Of a DNA stretch of 64,000 nucleotides, positions 32,383-44,127 are shown piece by piece; within the stretch, counting starts at the first letter, position 1; the number at the start of each line of letters is the position of its first letter. The translations under genes were made by a program, and so were the position numbers. The notes beneath the pieces were generated by a model. It was not told where the DNA came from and did not search any database. It saw nothing but the letters and a program-made list of their open reading frames with translations. Origin of the DNA: Gautieria morchelliformis (lineage: Eukaryota > Basidiomycota > Agaricomycetes > Gomphales > Gomphaceae); assembly GCA_015179125.1 (NCBI GenBank), contig WHVA01000196.1, positions 124,001 to 188,000 on the forward strand. The letters run 5' to 3'.

Positions 32383-34639
32383 TCATAGCATGGTGGCGGC
32401 CAGTATCAATCGTACAACCTCCGCCTCGTATACTGTGTGCTCTGCGTCAGTTCCTAGGTAATACTGCAGCTCCTTCCTTTGAGTGCCATTGATAAACATT
32501 ACCGCGGCTGTTCCGACCCCTCCGTCGAGGCTTGAACCGTCTGCGTAAATATTGATGGAGGACGTGTCCATCTTGTCCTGGGAGATTGCCTCTTTCTCGC
32601 TCTCGGCTATTCTAATGCACATGGGAGGGTTCCATGATGGGTTGTGTCCTATCGTTTGGATGGTCTCGATGGTTCCTGCTGCCAGGTTGTGGGCCCGCAG
32701 TAGCTCCTGTAGCGGAGACCGATGTCTGCTTGGCTGTTCCGAGGCAGTGCGCAGTCATGTGTGTAGCGGGTGGGAGGGTGGTAGTGTGAGCATGCGCAGA
32801 AGGGCGTTGTACCTGTGCTTGTCTGCCGCTAGCTGGATGGGAAGAAGGTCAGCATGTATATCTAGTAGGTCAGCGGGCATGGAGTGGAGTGCCCCTGTTA
32901 TGTATATGAAAGCCATCCTTTGCACTCTAGCTAGCTTCGACGCGAATCCGACTGTGCCGCGAGCTTTCTTGCCATTATTGCTTTGGTGCACCGGTGTGAA
33001 CCAAACGTCGGCCGCGTATAACATCTAGGGAATAGCGATGCTGAGGTAAAGATGTCTCATGTTGCGGTAGGACATTCCCTTCGTCGGTTTAGATAGCCTT
33101 CAGAACTGTAAAACCCAGTCAGTGCCTTTGGCGATGGCGTGTGCTGCTTGTTCTCTGAATCATAGCTCCCTGTCCAGTATAACCCCGAGTAGCTTGTGAG
33201 ATTCTATTGGCGTGATCGTGACTCCGGCTACAGTGAGCGGTCGTCCTTGCAGTAGTTTCGTCTTCTTCCCTTTCTGCTTCGGGTCCCTGATTCTCTTCCT
33301 AGTAAAAGCAATTAGCTGCATCTTGTCTATCTCAAACAGCGAGTTGTGGTCTTGGGACCAGTCGTTGGCCCCCCTCGCCTCGCCATCATCCTGACTAGCC
33401 CCGCATGCGCTTGTTTGAATGTCTTGGCCACCACTAGGAACGTCACGTTGTCAATGAACATGGGTGCCATCTCTCCTTTGTTCTGCTTGGATACCTCTAT
33501 CAACCCCGCGTTGTAGAAGTGGTAAAGTATGACTGAGATCGGGTCTCCTTGGTTGCACCCGTTGTCTATGTCTAGCGGGTCCGACACGAAGTCATCGAAT
33601 TGGATCCTTGTTCGCCGTCCTTGTAACCTGCTTCACACCCAGTTAGTATATTCCTCTGGCACTCCTTTAATTCACATATCGTAGATCAGCCTGTCCACTG
33701 CTACGCTCAGGAACGCTCCTGTGACATCTAGAAATAAAGCCGATACAACTTTTCCCTTCCTCCATTGCTCTTTAATGAAGTCCGTCGTTACGTGCAACGC
33801 GTCGACGGTGTTCCTTCTGCTCGTCCTCCGAAGTTGGTGGACGGCAATAGCTGAAGCTGTTCTGCGTAGTAGGACAGCGTTTCTGCCACGCAACCAGATA
33901 GGGGTTTGGCTAGAGTTTCCATCAGTGTGATGGGGCGATAGGCCTTCGCTCGCGTGTAGTCAGGTTTTCCAGGTTTGCGCAGCGCGGCAACAATGGTGGT
34001 TCTCCATTGCTGTGGGTACGTGTCGAAGTGGAAGGTGGCATGGTAGATGCATCCTAAATAAGGAGTGATCAGCTCTGCGCAGTGAGTCAGCACTGCATTG
34101 GAGAGCCCCGAGGGCCCCGCAGCCTTTTACGGGCTCATTTTCCCAATGACTCTTAGTATCTGATGGTTAGTAACTGGGGCATACTCAAATGCAGGTGTTG
34201 GAAACGATGTGTGCATCTCCTGGCTGGGTCATACCCCTTGCAAGGGGAAGAAAGATTTGAAGAGGAGCTTGCTTTTTTCTGCGTTGTCCGTTACTCGAGC
34301 TGTCTTGCCCTCGTCGCCTGTGGTCTTGAGGGGCGGTATTCTTGTCCGCGCCCCATCCGTGGATGGCCCTGACACTAGCCGGTTCGCTGTCCAGACACTG
34401 GCTTCATCCGTGCTCTGCAGCCAGTCATACCAAAAATCCTGTTTAGTGGTGCGAATTAGGTCAGTGTAGTCATTCCTTGTGTTGCGGTAGTCCTGGTGCG
34501 CTGGGTGCAGTGGGTCGCTCCAGGTGCGGTTAGCATACCTTGCGGCTCTCCGCATTTTGGACCTGGCTTGGCTAGGTTCTTTGGTCCACCACCTCTTGGC
34601 ATATGGCGATTGCACCGTGAAGGGTACATTCGCCTCCAC
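32383..34639 (-). pseudogene. LINE-C ORF2: reverse transcriptase and RNase H, broken
   Basis: Minus-strand blocks in order: KRWWTKEPSQARSKMRRAAR (34600); KAYRPITLMETLAKPL and LLPSTNFGGRAEGTPS (34090-33790); VVSALFLDVTGAFLSVAVDR (33760); GCNQGDPISVILYHFYNAGL with MFIDN in place of the usual xxDD (33560-33430); YAADVWFTPV and FIYITGALHSMPADLLDIHA (33020-32860); RNase H INIYADGSSLDGGVGTAAV and HTVYEAEVVRLILAA (32560-32385). The blocks lie in different frames, so several indels have accumulated. The second catalytic aspartate of the palm motif is replaced by asparagine. Confidence 0.85.
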
Positions 34640-34729
34640 CGTCGTATTGATGGCCGTGGTGAGCGCTGTTAGGCGCTCCTCAATCTCGTCTGCCTCTGTG
34701 ATTTCGCTGGGGTGAGGGGTCTTGCTTAG

Positions 34730-36733
34730 CTATTCCGCCAGGTATTCCCTGAATCTTGGCCAATCGACCTGGCGCCAGTTCCTTGTGGCTTGTTCCTTGG
34801 CTACCGTGGTGGATACGTCGATTGTGCTGGAGATGGGGAAGTGGTCGGCACATGGGGGCTGCAAGTTCAGGTAAGTGATACATTCCGAGAACAGATCATA
34901 CAGTGCCGAGCTGCTGAACACGTTGTCCGGCTGCGTTAGGTTTTTGGTGGTGCTTGCTCGTAGAGTTGGGAGGTCCTTCGGCAGCGCCATGAGCATGTCG
35001 TGCTGTGCCAGGAGGTCCAGTAGAATCTGTGCCCTGTCTAGATTAGCAGTTGTAAATAGGTGTGCGTTGCGCTCTTCGTTCCACAGCGGGTGGTGGCAGT
35101 TGAAATCCCCTATCCATGGCATTTTGAGTGGGTCGATGAGCTTGGTGCCTCGCACGTCCATCTGGATTGTGTCGTGTACAATTTGTATGCTGTGTGAGTT
35201 CTCGCAATCGTTGTATATGTTGAAGATCGTGATGATCCCGGTGTTGGTTTGTATTGCTGTTGCCACTACGTCTTGTGAGGGCACGTCGATCTGCTGCCAT
35301 GCGCTGGAGAGTAGGCGTTGGTTGACGAACGTGGTCGCACGGGTCTTTTTTGGGTTGTCCTTATGCACTGTGGGTGTGATCGTGTACCATCTATGGTTGG
35401 CACGTGTGTTGCCTAAAAAATCAAAGTAAGGTTCCTGTAAAAGTATGATGTCATAAGTATTCGGGTCCGTGGTGTTGATTAAATCCTGTTGGGCCGCATA
35501 GGACTTGTTAAGATTTTGCTGCCATATCTTCAATGTTGTGAGGGTGCTGTGTTGTGGTGTATTAATCATGGTGTGTGGGGTGAATGGCTGGAGTTCTATC
35601 TTCGTCAAGTGATTGTTGTGAGTCGAGGATGCGCTCCTCGCATGGTTTCCACGTGTGATGGATCGGTCCCTCAGTGCTCGTGGGGGCGGGCCCCCTCTTG
35701 GCTGGTTCCAGTAGGTGGGTTGGCAGCTGTGGGTCTGTTGTTGTGTGTTGGGTGTTGGGCGGAAGCGGGGGTGTAGTGCTGGGGCCGGGTGGTCGTATTC
35801 CGCGCGTGGTGTCGTGTCTATCGATTCCCAGGACTGAGGGTCTTTGCTAGCTGGAAAGAACCTCATGTTAGTTTCTGGGTGCTTAAGCTGGATCCATCTG
35901 GTGTGCTCCTTGCACTTGGGGCATTCGCAATCCCAGGACGCGTGCCCTACGTCTTCACAGTTGGTGCATCTATAGATTTTGGGGTCCGTTACTCTGCACT
36001 CTGCGGTTCTGTGTCCTGCATTCCCACACATTCCACAAGTGTCGATGGGCTGGGGGCAGTGTGCGGCTATGTGGGCAACCCCCAGTTTCTGGCATTTGAG
36101 GCATCGTCTGGCTTCTTGAAGCATTTTCCTGACTACTGTTCTGGTGCCGGTGATTAGAAGACCGCATCGTATTATCGTGTTCGCCGCCATTCGATTGCGC
36201 AGCTGTAATATCATGTGTGCCGTTGATTGGGTTGCTGTTCGTTTTCCTGGCGGCTTGATCCATCGTGCAGCTACTATGTCGCCCTTTTCCAAGCCATTGC
36301 TGGACTCTACCTCAGTGAGTTCCACTCGGGACTCCGGGTTGAATCTCATTGGGACAAATTCGGCGATGATTGAGTAGTTGTTGAACTTGACGACTGACAC
36401 GTTGCTGAATTTGGAGAGAAAGCTGTTGGAGGTTTGGTGGTTCTGCATCTGTTCTTCCGATTCCTCTGAGTGGAGCTCCAGGAAGAAGGCGCCACTTGGG
36501 AGCCTTTGCACCCCTATGAACTTCGGCTTTTCCTGTCCGTCATCCCAACTCATCTCTCCAACCGCTAGGTTGGCTTTGTTGAGTATGTCCGGCTCCGATA
36601 GTCTTGCTATGTCATGCTCTGTGGATTCTGGTGCCTTGTCAATTAGGATTTGTCGCGCGCGCAGGTCGCTTCTGGCTAAGGTGCTGGATTGGAGGCTGAC
36701 GGGCCTTGTGGCATGCTGCGAGTGCCGCTGCAT
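34730..36733 (-). pseudogene. LINE-C: ORF1 C-terminal half fused in frame to the ORF2 endonuclease
   Basis: One 667-codon minus-strand frame includes the ORF1 knuckles CLKCQKLGVAHIAAHC, CGMCGNAGHRTAEC and CTNCEDVGHASWDCEC, a low-complexity linker, and then the ORF2 endonuclease: LKIWQQNLNKSYAAQQDL, ILLQEPYFDFLGNTRANHRW, WIGDFNCHHPLWNEERNAHL and CADHFPISSTIDV. In LINE-B the corresponding ORFs are separate and overlap at TGATG. Here no stop intervenes, either by an indel or as a property of this subfamily. The frame ends at 34730, where the endonuclease normally passes into the reverse transcriptase. Confidence 0.88.
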
Positions 36734-37346
36734 ACGTCGGGTACCTGGATGGCTTGCTGGTTGTTGATGACTGCTCCATCTCCTGCGCTGGTGCAGTCGA
36801 TACTTGTGCCGTGACCGCTTCCACTATTCGCTGTGCGGTTCCGTTGCTTTCTTGCCTAAGTTCTTCCACTGTTCCTGCCAGGCTGTTAGTGGAGCTTTTG
36901 ATGGACATTACCGCTGTTTCTATTTGCCCTAATATAGGGGCGAGGATGTCGTTTACCCCGTGTATTCGTTCCTTGACTGCTGTTGCTACCTCGGTGGTGG
37001 TTGTCCTGTCTGTTAGATTGACCATCAGCATGGCTATGGCCCTGATCCCTTCCTCCGTTGTTTTTGGTATCAATGCTTGCGCTTCCACTAGATGGAGGAG
37101 TGCCATGGCTAGGTTGTGGTACATTATGGATTGGCGTTCTGGGAGGAGTCGTTTGTTGAGGAGGTACTGGTGGGCGGCTTCGGGTGACCGTGTTGTCTCG
37201 CTCTGGGTGCTGGTTTCCTCGTTTCTGGCTGTGGCCTGTGAGCTTGACCGCAGGCTGTGACTATGACTGTGGCCATCTGTCACTGTGGGTGTGTTTTGCT
37301 GAGGCGGTGATTTTTTGTTGGGGCCTGCGCCCGCTGGGGTTGGCAT
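36640..37346 (-). pseudogene. LINE-C ORF1, N-terminal half
   Basis: The minus-strand frame from 37346 has an N-terminus rich in serine, threonine and glutamine (MPTPAGAGPNKKSPPQQNTP), then helical sequence (YHNLAMALLHLVEAQALIPK, GQIETAVMSIKSSTNSLAG) similar in character to ORF1 of LINE-B (MESIIQKAQKVAEEVAAAAL). Near 36650-36730 the frame passes to the neighbouring one (36733-34730), so a one-base shift separates the halves. About 150 bp of 5' UTR precedes it. Confidence 0.8.
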
Positions 37347-37509
37347 CGGTTAGGGTGATGGATGCTGATGGGTCTGGCCTGGCTTTGTCTGAGATCCTTG
37401 CTTGGGGTCGTGTGGGTTGGTCGTTCATCAGGTTTGGAGTGTTGGATAGCGTGGGAAAGTTGGGTGTGGATGTAGTTCCGGATCAAGAAGAGAGCTTAGT
37501 TACTAGCTT

Positions 37510-37559
37510 AGTACTTATACATCTCTTTGGATCCCTTTACCTCAGTGCCTAGCGTGACA
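37510..37559 (+). mobile_element. LTR-like remnant flanking LINE-C (right piece)
   Basis: It continues the sequence at 29678-29831 across the LINE-C insertion and ends ATCTCTTTGGATCCCTTTAC...AGCGTGACA, similar in layout to the 3' part of the chromovirus LTR at 43213-43616. The boundary is tentative. Confidence 0.35.
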
Positions 37560-38780
37560 GGCAGGCAAGAGTGGGGTAACTGGTATCAAATGTGTACAGC
37601 CTGCTGTAAAATACATGGGCATCTCATTGTAAATACATGTGCAGGCCACTGTAAATACCACTATGGAGGACGTTCAGATTGACAATAATCTACACTCTTC
37701 TTGGAGATATTTGATATGTATTAAAATATCAACCATACCTCAATTCATAGTACATTATTTTGAACAATTGTGGATATTCTAAATTGTTTTGAATGTTTCA
37801 AGGTTTTAAAATATGTTTGTATGTGCTGAAACATAGTGTGTATTAAGATAACAGAGCAATTTCAGATAGGATTTGTGAGGCTATATGTTAAAAGTATATA
37901 TGAAGTTTGTTAGATGTACAATAATAGATTGTAGAGGCAAGTATGGACCATATGAGTATAGATCAATGCTTACAAACACACTTGCATGCATCCAGCAAGG
38001 GATTTTATCTCTTTGAACTGCCAATATCCTTCATTCTACTCTGATATCCACCCACAGTTGCTAGAACATGTGTTTGGATAGAATTCACAGGAGACCTTGG
38101 TGGACTATCTGAGTATCCTGTTGGAAACCAGGCCATTGAAGAGTATGAGGAAGAATGTGAGGTATGGAAGGCAGTTGTGGATTGTCCTGGGTGATCTGCC
38201 AACTTGGAGTGAGAGAGTTTTGTGACACGGCTGTGTTGAGGGATTTCCCAAGGAAGGAACATTACAAGTGGTTGGCAGATAGGGCCAAGTTGGAGGGAGA
38301 CATCGAAGGTGTGAAACCAATCCCAACCCATTCTACATCATGGTCAGTATCACAAAGAATTGCAGGAGAAATGGTGTTGGCACTGCCACACCATTCATCA
38401 ACATTTCCATCCCTGACAATGCCCCAAGATATGAGCCTTTTCAACTTCAAGGTCAGGAATGTACCACTGTCAGACTTTGGGGACACTGTGATCATGAAGG
38501 CTGCATGCAGGGACTCTCCCTCATGGTGCAACATGGCAGAGGCGATGCTGGGGAGGTGTGGGCGGGGCTGGTGGGATGCAGGTGGATAGAGCATCACAGA
38601 TGACACTGTCGACACGATGGAGGGTGTGTTGGGGGCCACGAGCACATTGCATGATCCAGGTGGAGGCGACACTGGCAAGGGATATGCGGCGGAGGGTGGT
38701 AGTGGGTCCGGAGGGGCATTGCATTGTCGGTGGGGCAGAGGGTGGGCAGGGGCAGGAAGGTGCAGTGGGGTGTGGTGGAG
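37560..38780. other. AT-rich, then G-rich unassigned DNA
   Basis: 37560-38030 is AT-rich with no frame. 38160-38600 holds a plus-strand frame (CDTAVLRDFPRKEHYKWLAD) that I do not recognise; it may belong to the decayed hAT element that follows. 38600-38800 is strongly G-rich on the plus strand (GTGGGGCAGAGGGTGGGCAG), which explains the proline-rich frames on the minus strand. Confidence 0.4.
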
Positions 38781-39540
38781 GATGCCCAGAGTACAAAATG
38801 GCATATTTTGAGAAACACTGGGGTATGGATTTGACTGCTCAAGTCATGCAAACAGTCCAAGACCTCATAAGTCATAACATATATATATATATATTATTAT
38901 TATTATTATTATTCTAACATATTGTAGTTTAAAGAGCAGTGGGACCATTTGCAAAGTGTCCGGTTGACCACCACAAGTGCTAGTTGGCAGGGTCGTGCAT
39001 ATATGCTCCTGGAAGGACTGAGCAGCAATGAGGATGAAAACCTGGAGGACCCCATGTTGGGCTCCAGCCAGTCACAAGGGTTTGATGCCAAGGATCAGCC
39101 CTGGCTTGATGCTTTCTGGTCATATGTCTGATTCACTGAGAGGTTACCAGAGAACATGGGGCTTGTGGAATGGTGGGGGGTGAGTCTTATCATGTGTTTA
39201 TGTATACTTCCTTGATACTGAACCAATATCTTTCAAGGATAACCAGAGCTGATATCCAGTTTGGGCCTTGGTTGCATACTTTACCTTCCTATTATGGCCT
39301 CATCAGTCTCAAACGAACAGGCATTTTCCAGCTCAGGAATCACAATCACAAAACAGCAGAACTGACTCAAAGGAGATGTAGTTGAAGTACTGCAGGCCAT
39401 TAAATGCAGACTCAAGAGCAGACTCAAGACAAAGATGATACTATGGGAATCAGCCCCCTCATCTTTGCATGAGCTCAAATTAATTGATGAAGGTCCGGAG
39501 GTGCCTCAGGTGGTCCAGACACTGGGAGAGGTCATTGACC
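38781..39540 (+). pseudogene. Decayed hAT transposase, C-terminal part
   Basis: Blocks on the plus strand resemble the C-terminal half of fungal hAT transposases: YFEKHWGMDLTAQVMQTVQD (38810), an acidic linker LLEGLSSNEDENLEDP (39010), VEWWG (39170), then after a probable intron LPIMASSVSNEQAFSSSGIT followed by LKGDVVEVLQAIKC (39290-39420). The last is the hAT dimerisation signature (usually ASSVSSERAFSSAG). Frame changes and a stop show decay. No terminal inverted repeats were found for it; its 3' flank is cut by the LTR-like unit at 39716. Confidence 0.65.
38878..38914 (+). repeat. AT and ATT microsatellite
   Basis: A run of about nine AT dinucleotides passes directly into about seven ATT trinucleotides. 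It lies inside the decayed hAT region, probably in an intron. Confidence 0.9.
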
Positions 39541-39715
39541 TCTCCAGTAACTGTGAGCTTATGGAGGGGGAGAGCAAAGTGGATATTTGAGTATATAGAA
39601 TACATCTAGCTAGTTAAAAGTACACAGAATTTTCACTTCGGTGTTGCATCCCCTCAAATGATGTTTCCCACTGAAGAGCCCCGGCAAAAGCCAGGCCAAG
39701 CCCAAGTTGGACATC

Positions 39716-40987
39716 TGTCATGACGTGTTTATTTCCCATACTCAGATGCTCTGTTCTCCCATTCCCCACTCCACCCCTGTGTTCGTTCCGATCGCCCTTG
39801 CCATGTTCGGCAACCGATCTTTGCTGTTCGCGCCATTTACCATAGCCACACCGTCAAGGCACAATCGACGTCTTTGGACTGACTTGGCAGTCATCGCTGG
39901 GCCTATCACCTCCTCTGCTCAACCCTCTTTCAATGGTGTTCCTATGGTTGGATTGTCATGACCTGTCTATTTCTCTTACCCTGCTGCCTCTACGTGCCCC
40001 CTCGTCACTCCCTAGCATCTTCGCCAGAGTTCACCTCACCCTCCGACCAACCACTCCCCCTCTACGTCCACTCTATTTGCTGTTCGCCCCATTCTCCGAA
40101 CTGCTATTCGCTGCTCGCACATTTGGCCAGCAGGCACGCCATCAAATATGATTGATACCATTTACCCGGTGTGATGGTTCATCACTAACCCCATCATCTT
40201 CTCAATCCAACCCCTTTGAGTGTTCATATGGCCAAAGTGTGTTCGCGGGACGTCCCGTCTGTAGGTCGTGTGGGATCAACCCGGTAGACGAAGAGTCCGT
40301 GCAGGATAGCATGCATGCAGGTCCCAAGATATGGTTTCGTACATAAGTGCCTTCGCCACCTTTACTCTCCATCATTTCATGTTTGCACTCTTCCCTCACT
40401 CTATTGTATGTTTATTCCATATACTTATATCATGACTGCGCACCCCTATCCAACCCTGACTCACGACGGCCTCTTTCCTATTCGCTGATACCTTACGAGC
40501 ATTCGATATAAGTAGCTTACATTCGCATGTATATTCTCCAGTTTAATTATCATATGTCCATCTTGTGCAAACTTGACCTCGCTGTGATCATCATCTTGAG
40601 CCTTCTCCTGTAGATTTCTATCTTCGACCAGAAGAGGACTTAGGCATCACTGGTGAGTTCTCATACTTCATCTTTGTTACCTTAGCCTTCGAGTTATTTT
40701 CTGTGCTGTCAGCGAAGGGCTCCGAAGGAGTGCCTTCGCCGGCGAAAGGATTGTCGCTACTTAGACAACCTTTCCATGACACCTTGCACATTACATCGTC
40801 AAGTGCCACGGGTTATTGCGCTATGACTGTAGATCAGGGCGAATTCCTTTCAAGTAACCCTCTTACTTCTTACTTCTTAACCCTTACCTCTTCGGTACTG
40901 TTCGCTGGGCGATTCGCCAGATCGCACACGCTATTCGGGCATTCGCCGCTAACATGTGATATTAACGCCCAAAATCCAATCTTGACA
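39716..40987 (-). mobile_element. 1.27-kb LTR-like unit ('GCGAAT' family), third copy
   Basis: On the minus strand it runs from TGTCAAGATTGG (40987) to CATGACA (39716), collinear with 30857-32127. Unlike the other two copies, its flanks differ (ACATC at 39711-39715, GCTGA at 40988-40992), and different elements lie on its two sides: hAT remains on the left, Gypsy pol on the right. This suggests recombination or deletion between copies after insertion. Confidence 0.85.
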
Positions 40988-43616
40988 GCTGACACCTTGT
41001 AACCGACAGGAAGTACAGTCCTTCGTTGGCTTCGTGAACTTCTACCGCCGATTCATCCAGGACTTCTCCCATCATGCTCGGCCCCTCTTTGACCTGACCA
41101 AGAAGATGTCACTTGGGTTTGGACTGAGGCCGAACAAGCCGCCTTTGACAAGCTCAAGCAGCTGGTCACCTCGGCCCCAATCCTTGTATTCCCAGATGAC
41201 TTCCGCCCCTTCCAAGTGGAAGCCGACTCGTCCGACATGGCTACCGGGGCTGTCCTGTCCCAGCAGTCCCGGCAAGACGAGAAGTGCCATCCGATTGCCT
41301 ATTTCTCCAAGAGCCTGAGTCCTGTTGAACGGAATTATGAGATCCACGCCAAAGAGATGCTGGCGATCATCCAGACATTAGAAGAGTGGCGGCACTTCCT
41401 TGAAGGAGCTCACAGTTGAGTCGAGGTCTGGGCGGACCACAAAAACTTGGAGTATTTCCGCATGTCTAAGAAGCTCAACCGGAGGCAAGCCCGGTGATCC
41501 CTCTACTTGTCTCGGTTTGACTTCGAGTTGCACCACCAGCCGGGAAGGTACATGGGTAAACCGGATGCCCTGTCCCGACGCGCAGGTCATGACTCTGGGA
41601 GTGGAGACAACGCTGACCTAACACTGTTCCGTCCCGAGCTCTTTGTGGTCCAGGCACTTGAAGGAGTGACGGCCATTGGCGAAGAAGCCGACATCCTCCG
41701 AGACATCTTCAGGGGTTTCCGAGATGAGGGAAGTGAGGAGTCGGTTGTGAAGGCAGTGGAAGAACTTCAGAAGGGGCACTCCAACTCAGTACGAAGTGCT
41801 GAGTGGTTGGAGAGGGATGGGCTGTTGCAATTTCGGGGAAAGATCTACATCCCAGATAGGCATGACCTCGAATTGTGTCCCAGCACCATGACACTCGGGT
41901 AGCCAGGCACACCGGGAGGTGGAAGACGTTGGAACTGGTAGCGCAGAACTATTGGTGGCTGCAGATACATCAGCCGGTACGTAAGGTCCTGTGACCTCTG
42001 CCTACGCACCAAGGCCCAAGGCCGACCCCCGATGGGTGAGCTAGTTCCACTCCCTGTTCCCGAATGCCGGTGGGATACGGTCAGTGTAGACTTCATTGTC
42101 AAACTACTGGAATCCCATGGGTACGACACGGTCATGTGTGTGGTGGACCTAGTGAGCAAGAGGTCCCACTTCATCCCGACCATGACCACAGTAACAGCCC
42201 TCGGGGTGGCCCGACTGTTCCTTGGGAATGTCTGGAAACTGCATGGGCTCCTGCGCCAGGTAGTTTCCAATCGAGGCCCCCAATTCGTGGCCGAGCTTAC
42301 CTGAGAACTATACCGCATGCTCGGGATTAGACTGACCACGACCACCGTGTATCACCCGCAAGGGGATTGCCAGATGGAATGTGTCAACCATGAGCTCAAA
42401 CAGTACCTTTGGCTCTTTGTGAACGAGAGGCAAGACGACTGGGACGAACTCCTCCCACTCGTGGAGTTCCAGTACAACAACCACGTCCACTCCTCAACCC
42501 AAGAAACCCCATTCATGCTCAACACTGGCTGGCATCCTCGGATGGGCTTCGAACCCGACCAGCCAACTCTCGGATGGAAGCTGTGAACCAATTCCGGGAC
42601 TGAATGGAAGCCTCCCTCGTGGAAGCGTGGTCAGCACTGGTCAAGGCAAAGGACGACATGGCTCGGTATTATAACCAACACTGAATCCCTGCCCCCGAGT
42701 ACACCATCGGAGACTGGGTCTTCCTTGATGCAAGTGACATCTGAACCACCCGGCCCTCGGCTAAGCTAGCCCACCGATACCTCGGCCCCTTCATGGTAGT
42801 TTGGAAAGTCGGGAAGAACACGTATCAGTTGTGCCTGCCCGCCTCAATGGCTCAGTTGCACCCAGTGTTCAATGTTGTGAAACTCCTCCCAGCCCCTGAA
42901 GACCCGATCCCAGGCTGAAGAGGCAGGCCCCCACCACCACCTGAAATTGTTGATGGGGAGGAACATTATGTCATTGACAAGATACTCGACAGTCGCCTCC
43001 TATAAGGTTGCCTCCAGTTCTTAGTCAAATGGGAGGGCTACGGGTATGAGGAGAACTCGTGGGTATCTGAAGATGATGTCCATGCACCAGCCAAAGTGCG
43101 GGAATTTTACCGAACCCACCCAGGAGCACCCCGAAGGGTCAAGTCAACAGCCTTCCATTCGATAATGTCCCATGCTTCGAGGAGGCAGCACTCTAGAGGG
43201 GGGGGGAGGTGATGTCAGGGGAATCCCCTCCCAAGCATATTTCTAGCCTCGGCTTCGGCTCTGACCCGAGATCCGGGTCCAACCCAAACACAACCTGAGG
43301 GCATGACCTAGTTTCCAAAGCCTCGGCTTCAGGAACCGTCCCTGAATGGCGCCAAGGCAGTGGGTTGAGACGTGCGTAGTAGGTGAGGGCCCTGGAGGCG
43401 TGGATGTGTGTCAGGAGTGGAGCAGGCATCCCCGACTTCGATCAGGGGTATGAGGTATATAGGTAGTGCACTGGTAGTGGAGGTCCTTAGCTTTTCCTCT
43501 TTGGATCCTCCTCTACCAGGTGAGTTGTATGTCATATAGGTAGCTTTTATTCATATCTTTGGATCCTCCTCTACCAGGCCGCATGAGTCTGCCACCTAGG
43601 GAGCGTTGCCCTCACA
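40988..43616 (+). mobile_element. Chromodomain Gypsy element (chromovirus), 5' half missing, broken
   Basis: A fossil element on the plus strand. Parts in order: end of the reverse transcriptase ([20 protein letters not shown]), RNase H ([36 protein letters not shown]), integrase (VSVDFIVKLLESHGYDTVMC, YHPQGDCQMECVNHELKQYL), chromodomain (FLVKWEGYGYEENSWVSEDD), a purine-rich tract and the 3' LTR. Gag, protease and most of the reverse transcriptase are absent; the element starts at the edge of the 1.27-kb unit. There are several breaks in the coding part, so it looks old. Confidence 0.9.
43213..43616 (+). mobile_element. 3' LTR of the chromovirus
   Basis: It starts TGTCAGGGGAATCCCC straight after the purine-rich tract AGAGGGGGGGGGAGG and ends GTTGCCCTCACA. 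It contains a TATA-like GGTATATAGG and two CTTTGGATCCTCCTCTACCA blocks. The solo LTR at 2107-2600 has the same termini and block layout. Confidence 0.88.
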
Positions 43617-43629
43617 AAAGGATAGTGTT

Positions 43630-43900
43630 TGGCTTTAACATGTGTCAGATGATATTGTAGTGCACAATATGATGTGCTCAATCATTTTATACCACTCCCC
43701 TCAAGCTCGAAACATTCCAAGGATCCCAAGGATGTGGAGATGCTTGTGAGCAGGTAGTGGTTTAGTGAGGACGTCAACTGGGTTCTCAAGTGTTTTGATG
43801 TATCAAAGATTGATGTTCCCAGCCGTAATCTGCTCCTTGGTGTAGTGATAGTGGACATCTATGTGTGTTGTCCTGCTGTTATTGGCATCCTGTAGCGGCT
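43630..43900 (-). mobile_element. Ty1/Copia pol scrap (end of RNase H)
   Basis: On the minus strand it reads HYHYTKEQITAGNINL then DVLTKPLPAHKHLHILGILG and a purine-rich CTTGAGGGGAGTGG, the usual end of a Copia polyprotein (compare ADILTKGLSSPRVKIL at 62250). It is a short broken remnant with no LTR identified. It adjoins the end of the chromovirus LTR. Confidence 0.7.
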
Positions 43901-44127
43901 CTTCAGCGCCAGTCCCCAACTCCTCTACAGGATTGACTACCTTCATAAGCTATGGCATTGTTTGTACAATTCCAGTCAAGTGTTACATATGAAAGTATCA
44001 TTACATGTCATATGTGATACCTCTGGGTTGTTGACACCCATCAGTCTGGATTTGAATACTGCGTTGCATTTCATAGATGAAAGAAATAATGAAAAAGTTT
44101 GAAGGTGCATAGCAGTCGCTCCCATTC
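43901..44127. other. Unassigned DNA
   Basis: Short stretch between the Copia scrap and the unrecognised minus-strand gene. Nothing was supported. Confidence 0.4.

Larger units (their letters stand above)
29832..37496 (-). mobile_element. LINE-C: full-length non-LTR retrotransposon, minus strand, decayed
   Basis: It reads on the minus strand from 37496 (5' end) to a (TAAAA)n tail at 29832-29862. The target duplication TAGTTACTAGCTT lies at 29819-29831 and 37497-37509. Contents are the same as LINE-B: ORF1 with three CCHC knuckles, AP endonuclease, reverse transcriptase, RNase H and a C-terminal cysteine/histidine motif. About 6.4 kb remains without the LTR-like unit at 30857-32127. Many frame changes in the reverse transcriptase show it is older than LINE-B. 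Confidence 0.92.

Noticed and set aside
38262-38875. Proline/histidine-rich minus-strand frames of up to 180 codons
   Set aside because: Caused by the G-rich plus strand at 38600-38800; no conserved motif or splice signals.
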